Part shown: positions 37,965 to 50,200 of the stretch, piece by piece | Position numbering within the stretch: the first letter of the stretch is position 1 | Layout of the letters: every line of letters starts with the position of its first letter | Source of the DNA: Daphnia carinata | Taxonomy: Eukaryota > Arthropoda > Branchiopoda > Diplostraca > Daphniidae | Direction of reading: 5' to 3' | NCBI RefSeq assembly: GCF_022539665.2 | Contig: NC_081336.1 | Span: 2,046,001-2,110,000 of the forward strand | Length of the DNA stretch: 64,000 nucleotides | Made by a program: the position numbers and the translations under genes | Notes under the pieces: generated by a model | Databases searched by the model: none | The model's input: the letters and a program-made list of their open reading frames with translations, nothing else | Told to the model about the DNA's origin: nothing

Positions 37965-40900
37965 GCAATCCATCATAGAGCTATATATAGGGGAGGTTAG
38001 AGGGAAGGCATGATGAGAACAAGAGCACAAAAAAAAAGTGAGCAAGGGGTGCGATGTCCCGCCGTCTGTCGGCAGTTTGACTCGCGGCCGTCAGTTTCCA
38101 CCCCGGGATCTTCACTACGTTTATTACTTGGCACTGAAGATTCTTTTTTTTTTTTTTTAGAGAAAAGCTGCAATGACTTACGCACGTCACCAGCAAAAAA
38201 AAAAAATGAACGCACACGCGACACGTTAAAACGTGTGACTTATCCGCACCTCGGGGCTAACTGCGTTCAAATTCTTTGGGCGGGAAACATGAAATCTTTT
38301 AAAAAATCCACAAGAATTTCGCATTTACCTCGGCATCGTGACAAATAAACGTTCCCAAATTCAATTCAAATGAGCTGATTTAACCCCGTAACACAACCGA
38401 AACGGACGCGAAAACGAACATGAAGTGTGTCGACCGGATCGAACTGGTGCGAGTAACGATCTGAAAACTAGTGCGACTCTCTGCAGACGTCGGGGAGAGT
38501 TTGTGTCGTGGCGGAGTTGCTCGTTATTCCTGGCACTGCCTCAACAATGTTTTGTTTTCGTCTCAAAAAGAATTTTGTTTTTCCTGTTTGTCTTTTGCCT
38601 GCATGTAAGAACTATTCAATTTAGCGCGTTATCTTTGAAATCTTACAAAAAAAAAAAAAAAAAAAGTCCCGAACGCCGCGACACATTCTTTTGTTTTTCT
38701 CCCGCACAGCTGTTTCTGACGGATCGATCTCCCTGCCCATCCCATTTTGGTATTTCTTAGTTTTCAATTGAAAAATTAAAACATTTTTCTTTTTTTTTTT
38801 TTTTTTTTTTTTTGGACCTTTGGCGTTAATTATAGGGAGGCAAACGAGTAACTGATTTCGAAGAAATGCACGCAATCCTTTCGGGACGGATGTCTATTGA
38901 CGGGAATTGGAATGATTCGGGCCGGGCAAAACCAGGGGTGGATAAGGTAAGCAAGTGGGAGGAGCAGCTGGAATTACAGCGGGCGTCAATTCGTGAGGAT
39001 TTCAATATCAAATGAGAAAAAAAAATACGCCCACGAACTCAACTCGTTTTCATCGCATTCTTTTCAATCAAAATTCGAAATGACTTCATTGATTCATCAA
39101 GTAAAATGGCGGCTTTATCATCATCCCATCATCTACAAAAATTATAGCCGACATTGAATCCCAAATTTAAAGGACAACGTCAACGCATTTGTTGTTTGTT
39201 TTCGATTTTGAAGCCTCCCCACGTCCCCCAAGATCCAATTATAGAAAAATCGAACGTTCTCGCAGTCACGCAGCGTGAAAAAAAAAAGCGTAAGAAACCC
39301 GGTGACATGTTACTAAGTTGTTGCGTATATACTTAACTGTTTCAAACCGAGACGGAGTGTCGGTCCGGCTTCTTTGAGCAGTGCGTGAGCTTGACTGTTG
39401 GTGACTTGTTCCGTCGGTTGGCCGTTCATCGACGTAATCACGTCGCCTTCCCGGATGCCTTGCAGCGCCGCTTTACTCCCAGGATTCACCTGAAACCAAA
39501 ACGAAATTGTTTCAATAAAAATAAAAAATGCAAATGTTTCAACAGGAACCGAGAAAACAAACGTTCACGTGACACAACAAAATAAATTGTTTGTGCGTGT
39601 GTGTCGTGAATAAATAATCGACGTCGAATTATTAGTAAAGGCGAGACCCGGCAAAAAAAAAAAAACAAGTGATGTATCCGCTTTTGCTTCTAGACGCCGG
39701 AAGTGACTCGTGACATTTGCGTTCGTTCGTCTAACCACTTCAGCTGTTCCGTGTGCTTAACTCTTTTTCTCAGCGTAACGGTTATACTTGGTTTGTTTAA
39801 CAAGTAAATCCACAATTTCGTGGGTGAATATCAACGAAAATTAAACCGGATTATTCAATTAGAAAGTGCCGGTGATGTATGGTTCGCGGTCTTTTTTGAA
39901 TTCTTCTGAGAATTTTTAGAATGTAAAAAATACCTATGTCTAAAAAAAAATGGGGAAAAAAAATAAAACAAAAGAATAGACGGGCCTAGTGAATCTCAGG
40001 TTAGCTATCGTAGTTCGGATGGTTCGAACCGTTGGATTGCAGTTACGTGTCCTCCTCCCTTCCGGTCGGCTGCGGTCGGCCGCGGAACTGAACATCCGCC
40101 CTTGCTATGTACCACCATTCTTTTGTTTTATTTTGTTTTTTCTACTTTTTTTTTTTTTTGGAAATGATTCAAATTGCCTTTCGCTTATTCACATGATTCG
40201 TACTTTTTTTCTGATTTACTACATGTACCCGCAGGGAAACGACATTCTCAGTCGATGACCAGGAACAAGTTTTTAGGCCACGAAACACATGAAATCAGGG
40301 CCAATTGACAATAGGGGTACATTGTTAATGCAATTACTAAGCAAGGAAGACATAATTGATGGAATAGAATGTTTGTTTTCCATGAAATGTCGAAATGAAA
40401 GCAAAAAAACTTACGTCGTATTTCTTTCGCCGACCAGCACTGAAAAATGATGTTGCAGACGACGCCATTACTCAACATGAGGTGAGAAACTAACCGCCAA
40501 ACCACAAATTCACAGAGACACGTGCAAGTCAATCTAATTGACGTTGAAGCACAACATGTAGGTCTCAAATCGAGAGTTCGTTGACAACTGCGGCCGTTTG
40601 TTGACCATTTCGGGATTTCAATGATTTCCATTTGGGAAATTGAAAACCATACCGAACAACGATTGCTCTCCGCAAAGTTTGGCATGTTCAAGTGTGTGGC
40701 CTACGTAGCAGACGCAATCATTCCTCTCCCTGCCCTCTATTTTTTGTTTCTTTTTGCTTTGCTTTTAAAGTTTTGTTTCACTTTTTTCTCGTACGAGTGT
40801 AGGGAGAGAAATGAAAAAAGAAACAGAAAGTAAGAGGGCGTTGTCCCATTCTTCTGGTCGTTCTATATCGAGTTTCAGTTCTTTAATGTTTTTACAAATG

Positions 40901-43136
40901 GAGGAAGGGGGAGATTTTGAAAACAACGAAAAATGTTGCCGGTTGTTGTGTATATATGTATATATTTATACACACAGACACTCAGGTTGGAATGTTAAGA
41001 TTTTTGTTTATTATTTTATTTTTCTAAACATAAGTGTGTGTGTTTTTCTTTCAACAATGTTTTATTTTGTTTGTAAATTTCGGCGCTGTAAAATCAGAGA
41101 CATCTAGCGTACTGAAATTAAAAATCTGTGACCGATAGATGTCACGCCAATTTTTTGGAATAAAAATAAACTTTGACAATCATAATCAAAGAATTTCGCC
41201 ATGAAAACGAGCCAATTAAATTAACCAAACCAATTAACAGAGCTCTAACTCTGCGGAAAAGGTTTGAAAATTTTTTCTTTCTTAGTTTACGATTTATAGT
41301 TTTCAATTATATGAATTGGCTGTCACTTGCCACCCGGAAAAGTGATGACGTTCGGGTCATTGTCCCATACTTTGTCATCCTTGTGTTCTCTTCTAAGAAA
41401 AATTTGACAGAGTGGGAAATTTAAAACGCAAAAAAAGTGAAAACGTATAACGAGGACAACTAATTGAGTAAAAAAAAAACTAACTGCAAGGGGGAGAAGC
41501 AATTGAGGGGGGGGGGGCTCGTTTCTAATGTGTTGTTGGATGGCGACGTCGTGAGTCGTCGGCGAACGCCTTACAGCGTGACGGATCGGGAATTCCGAAA
41601 ATACACACGCACGCAAACATCGTCCATATCAAGAGGAGGAGATTCTGGAAGTCCTTTCGATCTTTTTTTTTTCTTTTTTACCCAAGGCCAGAGTCACGTG
41701 ATTTTTGCCTCGTTGTCGGCCAAGAGTATACACACAACTATTCCTTCCGAGTTCTTATACACACACACACTCGTACAGAGGGGAGAGAAAGCAAAGTCTG
41801 TAAAAGAAAAGGAAAAAAACGGAGCCGACCAGTGTCTAAATTTGGCATCAAGCTGGAACCGATCCGGCCTTCGTAAGCACTCTCTAATTTGCATCACATC
41901 GCAAGCCTCTTTGCGTCTCATCCTATCCGAAATGTACGAGAAGACAAACACCCGAAAACAAAAAAATTCCAAGATAATATCAGCATGAAGTTTTGAATAA
42001 TTAAATTCCAATTTCCTACGCTGCGATCCCGTCCCGAAAATCAATTTTGCATTAACCAAAGCTGCGCACCCGATCGAACTTGTGAATCCGCATGGAGGCA
42101 ATGTAAACCAGTTGTAAGCTTCCACTCTATATTATTCAACGGAGTGATGGCCGTGCTATTACACGCTGTCGCACGTGATTGTTTTATAAAGAAACGGCTC
42201 ATCCGTAAAGAAAACAACCAGAAAATAAGAAAGCTTTTGTTCTTGTTTTGATAATACGAGGCTTACGGCGCTGTCTGGGATAGCAAAAACCTACTGAACG
42301 TAGACGTTCGGCGAAGTGTTATAAAAAAATCAGAAATAGACACAAAGGGAATCGTTAAGGGAGACGGCGTGAGAATTTATGTCAAATCTTCCAGGACTAA
42401 CAAAAAAAAAAAAATACGTCATCTACCTTTGTGGAATGAAGGTCTTGGGTGGCAGAGTTTTGCCTCATTAAACGGATCGTTAATCTTGTCATGTCGCCGT
42501 GTCGTCGGATATTATTATTGGCCCGCCGCCGGCACAAATCACAGACGGGATGTCTTGCCCACCCAATGAATCCATCCTCATCTTATTTCTCAACAATTTT
42601 TTTTTCTTAATAAAAAGAAATTGCCAGACAGTAAATGATTCTAGTGATTTTTATCCATATTTCTTCTTTTCACGCTTTTGCCCTTATTGAATGACGAATC
42701 GACGCTGAAGGGCACAACTTCTTCACTTGAAATCTCAAGAAAAAATCTTTCGAGGCCTTCCAAAAATCCCATAAATCAGCCACATCATTAAAACGGACTA
42801 AAACCTAGACCCATTTTTCCTTAAAAACATTCGTAGAATATCCAGGACACTTGATCCTCTTTTTTGATTAACATTACAGACTTCCCAACAGCAAAAAGAA
42901 AACTCTCGTCTTTCAGTCAAAACAAATAAATAAAAAAAACACACACTCAATAGATCAAAGGAAGAACACAAAAGAATGATGCATTGTCCAGTGTTTGGAA
43001 TACTCACGCGAGCGATGCGTAGCTGGACGCCCGTGTCGGACCCGCCCTGAATCCGGAAGCCCCACGGTAGTCCGCCTTCGAGAATCACTTGACGGCTGTT
43101 ATTGTTGTTACTGCTAGCCATGTTGGTATCCATCAT
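18492..43136 (-). CDS. CAP: CAP/SORBS-family adaptor (PDZ, SoHo, three SH3), full predicted isoform
   Basis: Homologue of Cbl-associated protein/ponsin/vinexin, which links vinculin and signalling proteins to actin at adhesions and muscle attachment sites. Twenty-six exons join in phase to 3484 residues: 43008-43136, 39338-39489, 37151-37263, 34570-34695, 31074-33962, 28833-28886, 28212-28474, 27658-27907, 27396-27569, 27200-27319, 26848-27062, 26251-26323, 25992-26175, 25824-25926, 25705-25745, 25414-25616, 20810-25000, 20266-20310, 20036-20121, 19823-19956, 19587-19754, 19392-19506, 19083-19326, 18906-19006, 18727-18839, 18492-18660. The SoHo ([18 protein letters not shown]) and three C-terminal SH3 domains fix the family. 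The PDZ exons belong to it by strand, phase and spacing only, and the donor at 39338 (CA|GTTAAG) is weak. Several first exons and isoforms are likely. Confidence 0.85.
20810..25000 (-). other. CAP: 4.2-kb Ser/Pro/Arg-rich exon of CAP/SORBS
   Basis: One exon of 4191 nt encodes about 1397 residues joining SoHo to the SH3 block. It is rich in Ser, Pro, Arg and Gln and looks mostly disordered, with many RSxSxP-like phosphorylation or 14-3-3 type motifs, poly-Pro strings (PLPPPPPKV) and a four-unit 9-residue repeat near 22084-22191. The acceptor is CCTCAG at 25001-25006 and the donor GCAG|GTTGAA at 20809. A size-variable exon at this position between SoHo and SH3 is known in SORBS genes; this length is large. 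Confidence 0.8.
22084..22191 (-). repeat. Coding 27-bp tandem repeat (four units)
   Basis: Four head-to-tail 27-nt units encode SSPSPCGRR-type nonapeptides in the long CAP exon. Three units contain the NotI sequence GCGGCCGC. The first three units are essentially identical and the fourth has point changes, which suggests recent unit duplication. Confidence 0.9.
25414..26323 (-). other. CAP: SoHo (sorbin homology) region exons
   Basis: Exons 26251-26323, 25992-26175, 25824-25926, 25705-25745 and 25414-25616 encode [16 protein letters not shown] and then, in the last, [14 protein letters not shown] and [20 protein letters not shown]. The latter is the sorbin-homology signature, which in vertebrate SORBS proteins binds flotillin in lipid rafts. 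The exons are small and all phases agree. Confidence 0.85.
28131..28184 (+). repeat. (TG)n microsatellite inside a CAP/SORBS intron
   Basis: Two TG runs separated by about 20 bp, within the intron between exons 28212-28474 and 27658-27907. Confidence 0.9.
29854..29974 (-). other. CAP: Alternative first coding exon of a shorter CAP/SORBS isoform
   Basis: The ATG at 29974 opens [20 protein letters not shown] and [20 protein letters not shown], and the donor TTGG|GTACCA at 29853 leaves phase 1, which joins exactly to the exon at 28833-28886. The sequence upstream is purine-rich and has no polypyrimidine tract, so this is better read as a first exon from an internal promoter than as an internal exon. 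The resulting isoform would lack the PDZ and the long acidic exon but keep SoHo and SH3 domains. Confidence 0.5.
31074..33962 (-). other. CAP: 2.9-kb acidic, Ser/Asp/Glu-rich exon of CAP/SORBS
   Basis: A single exon encodes about 963 residues, acidic and low in complexity, with an N-terminal ordered-looking part ([40 protein letters not shown]) and a Pro-rich C-terminal part ([15 protein letters not shown]). The acceptor is CTTCAG at 33963-33965 and the donor CATG|GTGAGT at 31073. I know no named domain here. The frame runs on to a stop at 31021 only if the intron is retained. The long antisense frames over it are shadows of its skewed codon use. Confidence 0.75.
39338..43136 (-). other. CAP: PDZ domain exons at the N-terminus of CAP/SORBS
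   Basis: The start [16 protein letters not shown] at 43136 is followed directly by a PDZ fold: [17 protein letters not shown] with the PWGFR carboxylate-binding loop of the PDLIM/Zasp class, then after a 3.5-kb intron [19 protein letters not shown] and [19 protein letters not shown]. The split falls after RIAR, with phase 0. PDZ domains of this class bind C-termini of Z-disc and adhesion proteins such as alpha-actinin; that this one does so is inference. A separate PDZ gene is excluded only if the splice to the exon at 37151-37263 is real. Confidence 0.7.
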
Positions 43137-46100
43137 CGTACGTTTCTTCTTCTGATTGGCTCTCTGGGCAAGTGCTGCGGATCGACCGGATGAAGAAAAA
43201 CAAAAGATGAGAAAACGAATAAAAAGGAACAGTGCTTCAAAATATGAACGATTCTTTCGTCGGGGGAGTATAGAGAGAGAGGCTTTTAAAATAACGTATC
43301 ATCCATCACCATCTCGACGGCTGATAAGCTCATCATCTACTATGCCCGATCAGCACCACAAGAAAGTATAACCAACTGGGAATGCCTTGGCTTTTTGTTG
43401 TTGGTTTTTCTGAGAGTGAGAAACGTTGGGGAGTTATGGCTGCGAAGATTCATTTCTTATCGGGCGACAAATTTCGAATGCTATAGGTCACGCTGTTCTC
43501 CGTCGATAACCAGTTCCCTCATTCCAAATTGTTGGCTTTTAATCTAGACTTGGTCAGAACGATATTTTTCAGGATCATTAATGAAAATATTCACAAAATT
43601 CCATTCCCCATTTTTCTTCTTTTCAAACAAACTGCGACCCATATTTATGCGTCGTATAGATTTCACGTGTAAGACGATCCCAGTAAACGGATCAAAAATC
43701 CTATGATCCATGCCTAACTAAAAGCGCATTTTCTCCTATTAAAACACACCGTTGTATACAAAATCCATGGATGCACTCTCGTTTATCCCTCACTCAAATC
43801 CTTACACACAATATCGCATGCAGTCGTCTCTCCTTTTTACAATATTCTCTGTTACGTTCTTAAGACAGTTATCCACTCGCGGCCATAAATCCCCTTTCAT
43901 GCCAACGTACTATTTGCTCTTGTGCAGCTTCGCATTGTTGGCCGTCATCTAGCTCTTGCAGAGACGTACCAGCTAAAAAGATTTGCTGGACTATGTAGAT
44001 ATAGAAAAAGGCACTTGGGCAGCTCTTTTGATGGATCGCTAGTGGGGAAAAGAAAAAAAAAGCCATTTGGGCTACGCAGTTTCTTGTTTGACCTTTGGGT
44101 CCTGCACAGCCCAACGACGAACATAACGTGATTAACCCACATGTGCACTAACTAATATTTATAATTCTTTTTTTTTTTCTTTTGTTGCCCAGCTCCGCTT
44201 CCGGGTGACGTCGCGTGCCCATTCATCCGTTCATAAAATACGTAGGCTAAAAAAAAAAGAATACCCGGTCAACAGGAGGGGGCACAACCATCGATCTTTT
44301 GCGTTGGGTCCCATTAAGTCGTATCGGGAACAGACGACATGGGACTCGAGTACAAAAAAAAAAACAATAAAAGGGACCATGGAAATGTCAAGGGTACAAT
44401 CATAGTCCAATTGAAAGACTAATTTTTCTTACCTGATTGATTTATATATTTTTTTGGTCGATTTAAAGATGAAACTTGCGCGGCCAGACGCTAGAGCACG
44501 TTCCTATCGCTTGCGATTCCAAACCAAAACAATGAAAAAGTCTAGTTGGAAAACTCCTGCCAAATTCCAATTGACTTACGTTTTCCACACACACACACAC
44601 ACAAAACAAGATCCAGTTCGACCGGCATCCAGGCAATGAATTTACATTAAAACAAACACCACACGAGGAGACACATTCCATAAGACACAAACTAACACGA
44701 CACGTTAGGAAAACAATAAAATAAAAAATACCATCGGCCACAGTGCGCACTTTTTGTTTCACACGGGGACAGAAAAAAACGGCCGGACTGCGGCTGTACA
44801 CGAACGCAAAGAAGTTTTGGACACTGTGCCAAACAGACAACTCTACCGGCCGCCACGCTAGTTTATACACACACTGCTGCCGCCGCAGTCCCGACGACGT
44901 CTTCAACACACCCCCTCTTCTTCTCACTTTTCCCTTTTTCTCGTCTTTCTCCACCCCACAGCCCCGAAACCCAGCGACGGCAAGGATCGAAGTTCTGGGG
45001 GTCTTGCCTGCGTGTTGCGCAGATGTTGTTTGTTGCTGGACGCTAAAAAAGAAGGGAAGAGTCGATCGCGGCCTCCTCCCTCCCACGCGCCCGCGCACAA
45101 GCCACCAAACGAAGAAAAATAGAGGAAGCCAAGAGAAATCCCGCACGGCGGGAGAAGAAAAAAAAAATTTATGCCTGTACAGAATAGTCGGAGAAAAAAA
45201 AAAAGGTTACCAAGATACTAGGCGTCAATCGTAAAACCGGATCAAGATTTTTCACCGCTGGACAACGTAAGAGAATTTCAAACTACAGTGTTACAAGAAA
45301 AAAATGGCGGCTGTTCGTATTAAATAGCCTAAAAAAATATATAAGCTTTCGAAAGAAAATAATACATACTTTTGTACGAGCCCTGAGTCAGTGCCAATGA
45401 CTATAAAGCCCTTCACTGCGGATTTGGCCAGCCAAAAAAGAACCTCTGGTATGACGTCATTGCAGCTGGACCCTCCCCGCTTCTCATAGTGCTCGTGTCG
45501 ACTTTTGTCTATTAATACGCAACAACGCTGGACCACGGACGAAACCCCCTTTGGAAAATAAGAGGGGATAGAAAAAAAAACAAGGGTATTGTGTCGCCCC
45601 CAACATTTCGGTTCACGATCAAACGAGAAACCCGACACACAGCTGGATCCCTGGAGCCCGTCCATCTGTTTACACACATTCCTGTACGCATACCCGCGAT
45701 GTTTTTAACTTGGAAACTGAATCGGCCCCCCCGTTCAATCCCAAAATGATAATTTCTTTCTTAGAAGGACTTTTCCCTTCGTTTTTTTCGTGTCGCTCGT
45801 AAAACCGCATGGTGTCAGACGGTAATGCTTTCCCAAACCAAATTGGTCCGACACCCGCAAGGCAAAATAACATGCCGGTCTAAAATCGCTGACTTTCCAA
45901 GAATCATCCGATTGACAGCAGTTCGATGTAGCGGACAAGAGAAACAAAGGGCCTTTTTACAATAAAGCACCAAGCCAAAAAAAATAAGAAAGGCAAACAC
46001 ACAAATCACAAATATACTGGGACACACAAAGAAAAGGCGAAAGAAATCCATTCACAAGCGGATATGAGGTCAAAACGCTATGAAAAAGTGTATTTTTTTT

Positions 46101-47219
46101 TTATTAGTGGTGAGCTGTGGATCAAAGTGTGTTTTAAAAAGGAAAATAACGAGGAAAAAAAAAAGGGGGAAGCAAGATCGTGCTGTACAGCAAAAATTAA
46201 ACATAATCAACAGCCGGTTTGGACGGGCATCCATCAATGGTTCGGCACGCGCTCCCGACTCCTCAAAACTCAACGAGGCACAAGCGAAACAATCAATTAA
46301 AAAATAGTCCAAAACCATTTTTTAAAGTCAGCTTCCATATGTTTTCTTTTGATACCTAGATTCGTAAATTCTGTTGATGAACGAGACACACTACATCATT
46401 AACAAGACACACATACTTCAACACGTGCAAAATGAATTCTCACCCCTTCAAATAAAACCAATTTTAAAAAAAGGGACGAAAAACATAATCAGGTGAATGT
46501 CTCAAGGCATAGGAAAGTGTGTCATAATGCATAAGTGTTCGTTTGTTAAACCTCGTGTCTAATGCGATAATATATTCTTAATTGTATATATTATTCTTTT
46601 TTTTCATTTTTCTTTGAAGACGAGATTAAGACGAAACAAATTTCGAGATTGAGACTAACATTTTCCAAACCGTACAGACCGGTGCAAGCAAACACAACCT
46701 CATTTGAATGCGTATATGCGTAGTTTGTGGAAAAAATAACATTTTTTTTTAGTCACATCTTTTTTTTTTTTTTTTTTTGAAGATGCCCGGCATTTTTTTG
46801 TCTCTACGTTTCCCAGATAAAAGAAGAACAAGAAGGGAAAAAAAAGAACTTTAATCACTTTGCCGTCTCTAATTAAACGCGGGCACATTAACTGGGAGCG
46901 ACGGGACGGCAGGAGGGGAAGAAAACTAAGAAATGAAACAAACAGGATAATATTCGTGAAATGTGGCTAAAACGCAAAAAAAAAGTCAAACACTAACGAC
47001 TGCGTTCTCTTCTGATTATCAGGAGTTTCTACTACATCGTTGGTTTGACGCCAAAGCCCATCGTTGAATATAAAGATGGGTAGTTTTTCTTTCTTCCTTT
47101 TAATCCGATTATATGGACTCTGTCGCATTAACTATTGTTTTCATCGTGTTTTTTTTTTGCTCTAAATTGGGCTGCGTGAATTTTTTTGTTTTTTAACAAG
47201 ATATTTTGCGGTGAAACAT
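43137..47219. other. CAP/SORBS upstream region and OGDH 3' flank; no supported gene
   Basis: About 4 kb of low-complexity DNA with A and T runs, CA repeats (44588-44602) and many short random frames. On the minus strand a TATAAAC at 44861-44867 lies in a locally GC-rich stretch and could mark a distal CAP promoter, and the right end should include the OGDH 3' UTR. I could not place a 5' UTR exon or a coding exon. Confidence 0.45.
44835..44867 (-). promoter_or_regulatory. Candidate TATA-type core promoter upstream of CAP
   Basis: TATAAAC at 44861-44867 on the minus strand, followed by GC-rich sequence about 25-35 bp downstream. The position fits a distal first exon of the CAP/SORBS gene about 1.7 kb from the first coding exon. 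No transcript evidence is available and TATA-like strings are common here. Confidence 0.2.
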
Positions 47220-50200
47220 CTACAGTCCGACGAAGGCGTCTGCCAACAACTGGGCCGCTTCCTTCAGGTGTTGTCGCTTGCTACCGGTGGCCGGCGAGGC
47301 AGACACTCCACGTCCGACGTAGCTGTTGAAAAGAAAGACATATCCACATTAGTATTGTGATTACATTGCTGAAAACAAGATGCAACAGGCCCTCATTTTC
47401 CCATCCACTCAAATAACGAACAATAGACAAGACAAGCGGCATTGATAGACGGACGGGTTCACCTAACAGGCCTGCCGGAATCGGAAACAGATGCTGATGG
47501 ATGGGTCACAACTACATCCGCTGGGCTCGGCTGGCCCGTTAGTCGAGCCCATTGACGCCGCCACCACGAAGTGTTGGGTGGAGAACTAATAACACAACAA
47601 CCACACACACACAAGCGCATGTGCGCTGGTTAAACCCACTGTTCTTATTTTTCAAATTGTGTAAATTAAAGATAACGGGAATAGCAAAGAAAGATGCTAA
47701 AAATAATGAAATAGTGAAACTTGTTATACCTCAGACGTCGTTCGCTGGACTTTTGCATAGCCGTTTCAAAGCGGGGTTGGACAAATGACCATGCTCCCAT
47801 ATTCTTGTGTTCTTCCTGGACCCATTTCAACTCAGCATTAGGGTACTTGTTGATTTCATCGCGAATTAGATCGAACGGGAACGGACAGATTTGTTCGATG
47901 CGAGTGATGGCCACAGTGTTGTCCAGGCCGCGCTCCTCGCGGGCTTTCTTCAGTTCGTAATAGACTTTACCCGAGCAGAAGATCACCTTGCGTACCGATT
48001 CAGGTTCGTTGGAAGCGACGCCGGTTTCGGGGATGACGCGACGGAACTCGGTCGTCTCCACCATCTCATCAAAAGAGGACTTGGCCTCGGGATGGCGGAG
48101 CAAACTCTTCGGGGTGAAGATGATGAGCGGTTTGCGGAAAGGCATAGCTATTTGGCGACGGAGGATGTGGAAATAGTTGGCCGGAGTCGAGCAATTGGCC
48201 ACAATCATGTTCGTGTCGTGCAGCTGGCGGATGGCAAACTCTTCCGTCTCGGCTGGGAAAGTCTCGGGGTCTTCCGAGCAAGCGTGCAGGAAACGCTCCG
48301 GACGAGCCGAAGAATGTTCCGGACCCATGCCTTTAATCGTCGCAATTAAATCAATCACAGGGGTCAATCATTAAAATAGTTATGTTATTTTTATTTACCT
48401 TCCATTCCGTGGGGAAGAAGGAGGACGATACCAGACTGGCGGACCCATTTCGATTGTCCCGAGGCGATAAACTGGTCAATGATACACTGGGCCGTGTTGA
48501 AAAAGTCGCCAAATTGAGCTTCCCAGCAGACGAGCGCGTTGGGGTTCGTCATCGAGTAGCCGAGTTCGAAACCGAGGACGCCAAATTCAGAGAGTGAGCT
48601 GTTGCAGACGGTGTAGGGGGCCTGATCGGGATAGAGGTTGCATAGCGGCTTGTACGTCGACTTGTCCGACGTTTGGTGATGCAAGACGTGATGACGGTGA
48701 CTGAAAGTGCCACGCTCCACATCTTGACCCGAAAGGCGAACGTGGATGCCTTCTTTGAGCAAAGAACCGAAAGCCATGGCTTCGCCCAGAGCCCAGTCGA
48801 CCGTGCGGGTTTCGACCATCTCCATACGGGCGCGAAGGATACGCTCGATACCCTTGTGGACGACAAATCCGGCAGCGTTGGGTGGCGCGCTGGAGAAGCG
48901 TTTGCCAATGTGCTTCAAAGTCTCTTCAATGACTCCAGTGTTGGACATCTTCAACGGGTTCTTGCCTACAAAAATATGAAAGATATGAAGAAGATGAGAT
49001 GAAAGAAACAACGTCTGAAAGACTAACCTTCAAAGAAGCCAGACCAGGGCGAGTCGAGCCAATCCTTGTAGCGGATTTGAGTCTCTTTTTGAGCCTTGAC
49101 GTAAGCTTCTTCACAGATTTTCTCGTATTTGTTGCGCACGTCTTCGACTTCCTCTTTGGTGACGACACCCTCGTCGATCAACTTGGCGCTGTATTTGTCC
49201 ATCACGCTCTTCATTTTGCGGATTTTGCTGTACATCAAAGGCTGGGTAAACATGGGCTCGTCGATCTCGTTGTGACCGCCACGACGGTACGACACCAAAT
49301 CCACCACAACATCCTAAGTCATCAACAATATAAGAATTACAGACCCTCGAAAAATAACTTACGATCGAATTAATACTTTGTGGAAGGTGGCACGCCATTC
49401 TGCGGCAACTTTGCAGACGTGCATAACGGCCTCCGGATCATCGGCGTTGACGTGGAAGATGGGGGCATTCACGACACGGGCTACATCTGTGCAGTAGGGT
49501 GAAGAGCGTGAATGACGTGGATCAGTGGTGAAACCAATCTGATTATTCGCCACGACGTGAATAGTGCCGCGGGTCGTGTAATCCGGCAGGTCGGATAAAG
49601 TAAAGGTCTCATAAACGATACCCTGTCCAGAGAAAGCAGCGTCACCGTGCAGAAGGATCGACATCGTCTATAACAGGGAATAGAATTTTTTTTAAAAATC
49701 ATTCCGCATTAAAAATGTAGATTAAAACAAACCTTTTTGCCTTCGCTGTCGCCCTTGTAAAACTGCTCGGCACGTGTTTTTCCTTGGACAATCGGATCGA
49801 CGGCTTCCAAATGCGATGGGTTGGCAACAACAGCCAAACGGATGTTCTTGTTGGTAACGCGATTGAGTCGCTCAATGTATGTGCCCAAATGGTATTTGAC
49901 ATCTCCGGAGCCCTTAAAAAGAAAAATAGATAATTCAATAAGGTAAATCAAGTTGCATCTTTCTGGATTTACATCATCAGCGGCTTCCAGGCCGGCGAAT
50001 TGGGTGAAGATTTGCTCAAGTGGTTTGCGGCAGACGTTGGCCAAGACGTTGAGACGGCCACGGTGAGGCATACCCATGATGATCGACTCGACGCCCAACT
50101 CGCTGGACTTGTCGATGATCGTCTTCATGGCTGGAATGAGCATTTCGCAACCCTCCAAGCCGAAACGCTTTTCAGACGTCCACTTGCGAGCGAGGAAAGC

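Noticed and set aside
44463-45146. 227-codon open frame on the minus strand
   Set aside because: It is long only by chance; composition is mixed, with poly-F strings and no domain, and it lies in the presumed upstream region of CAP. No splice phase joins it to the PDZ exon.
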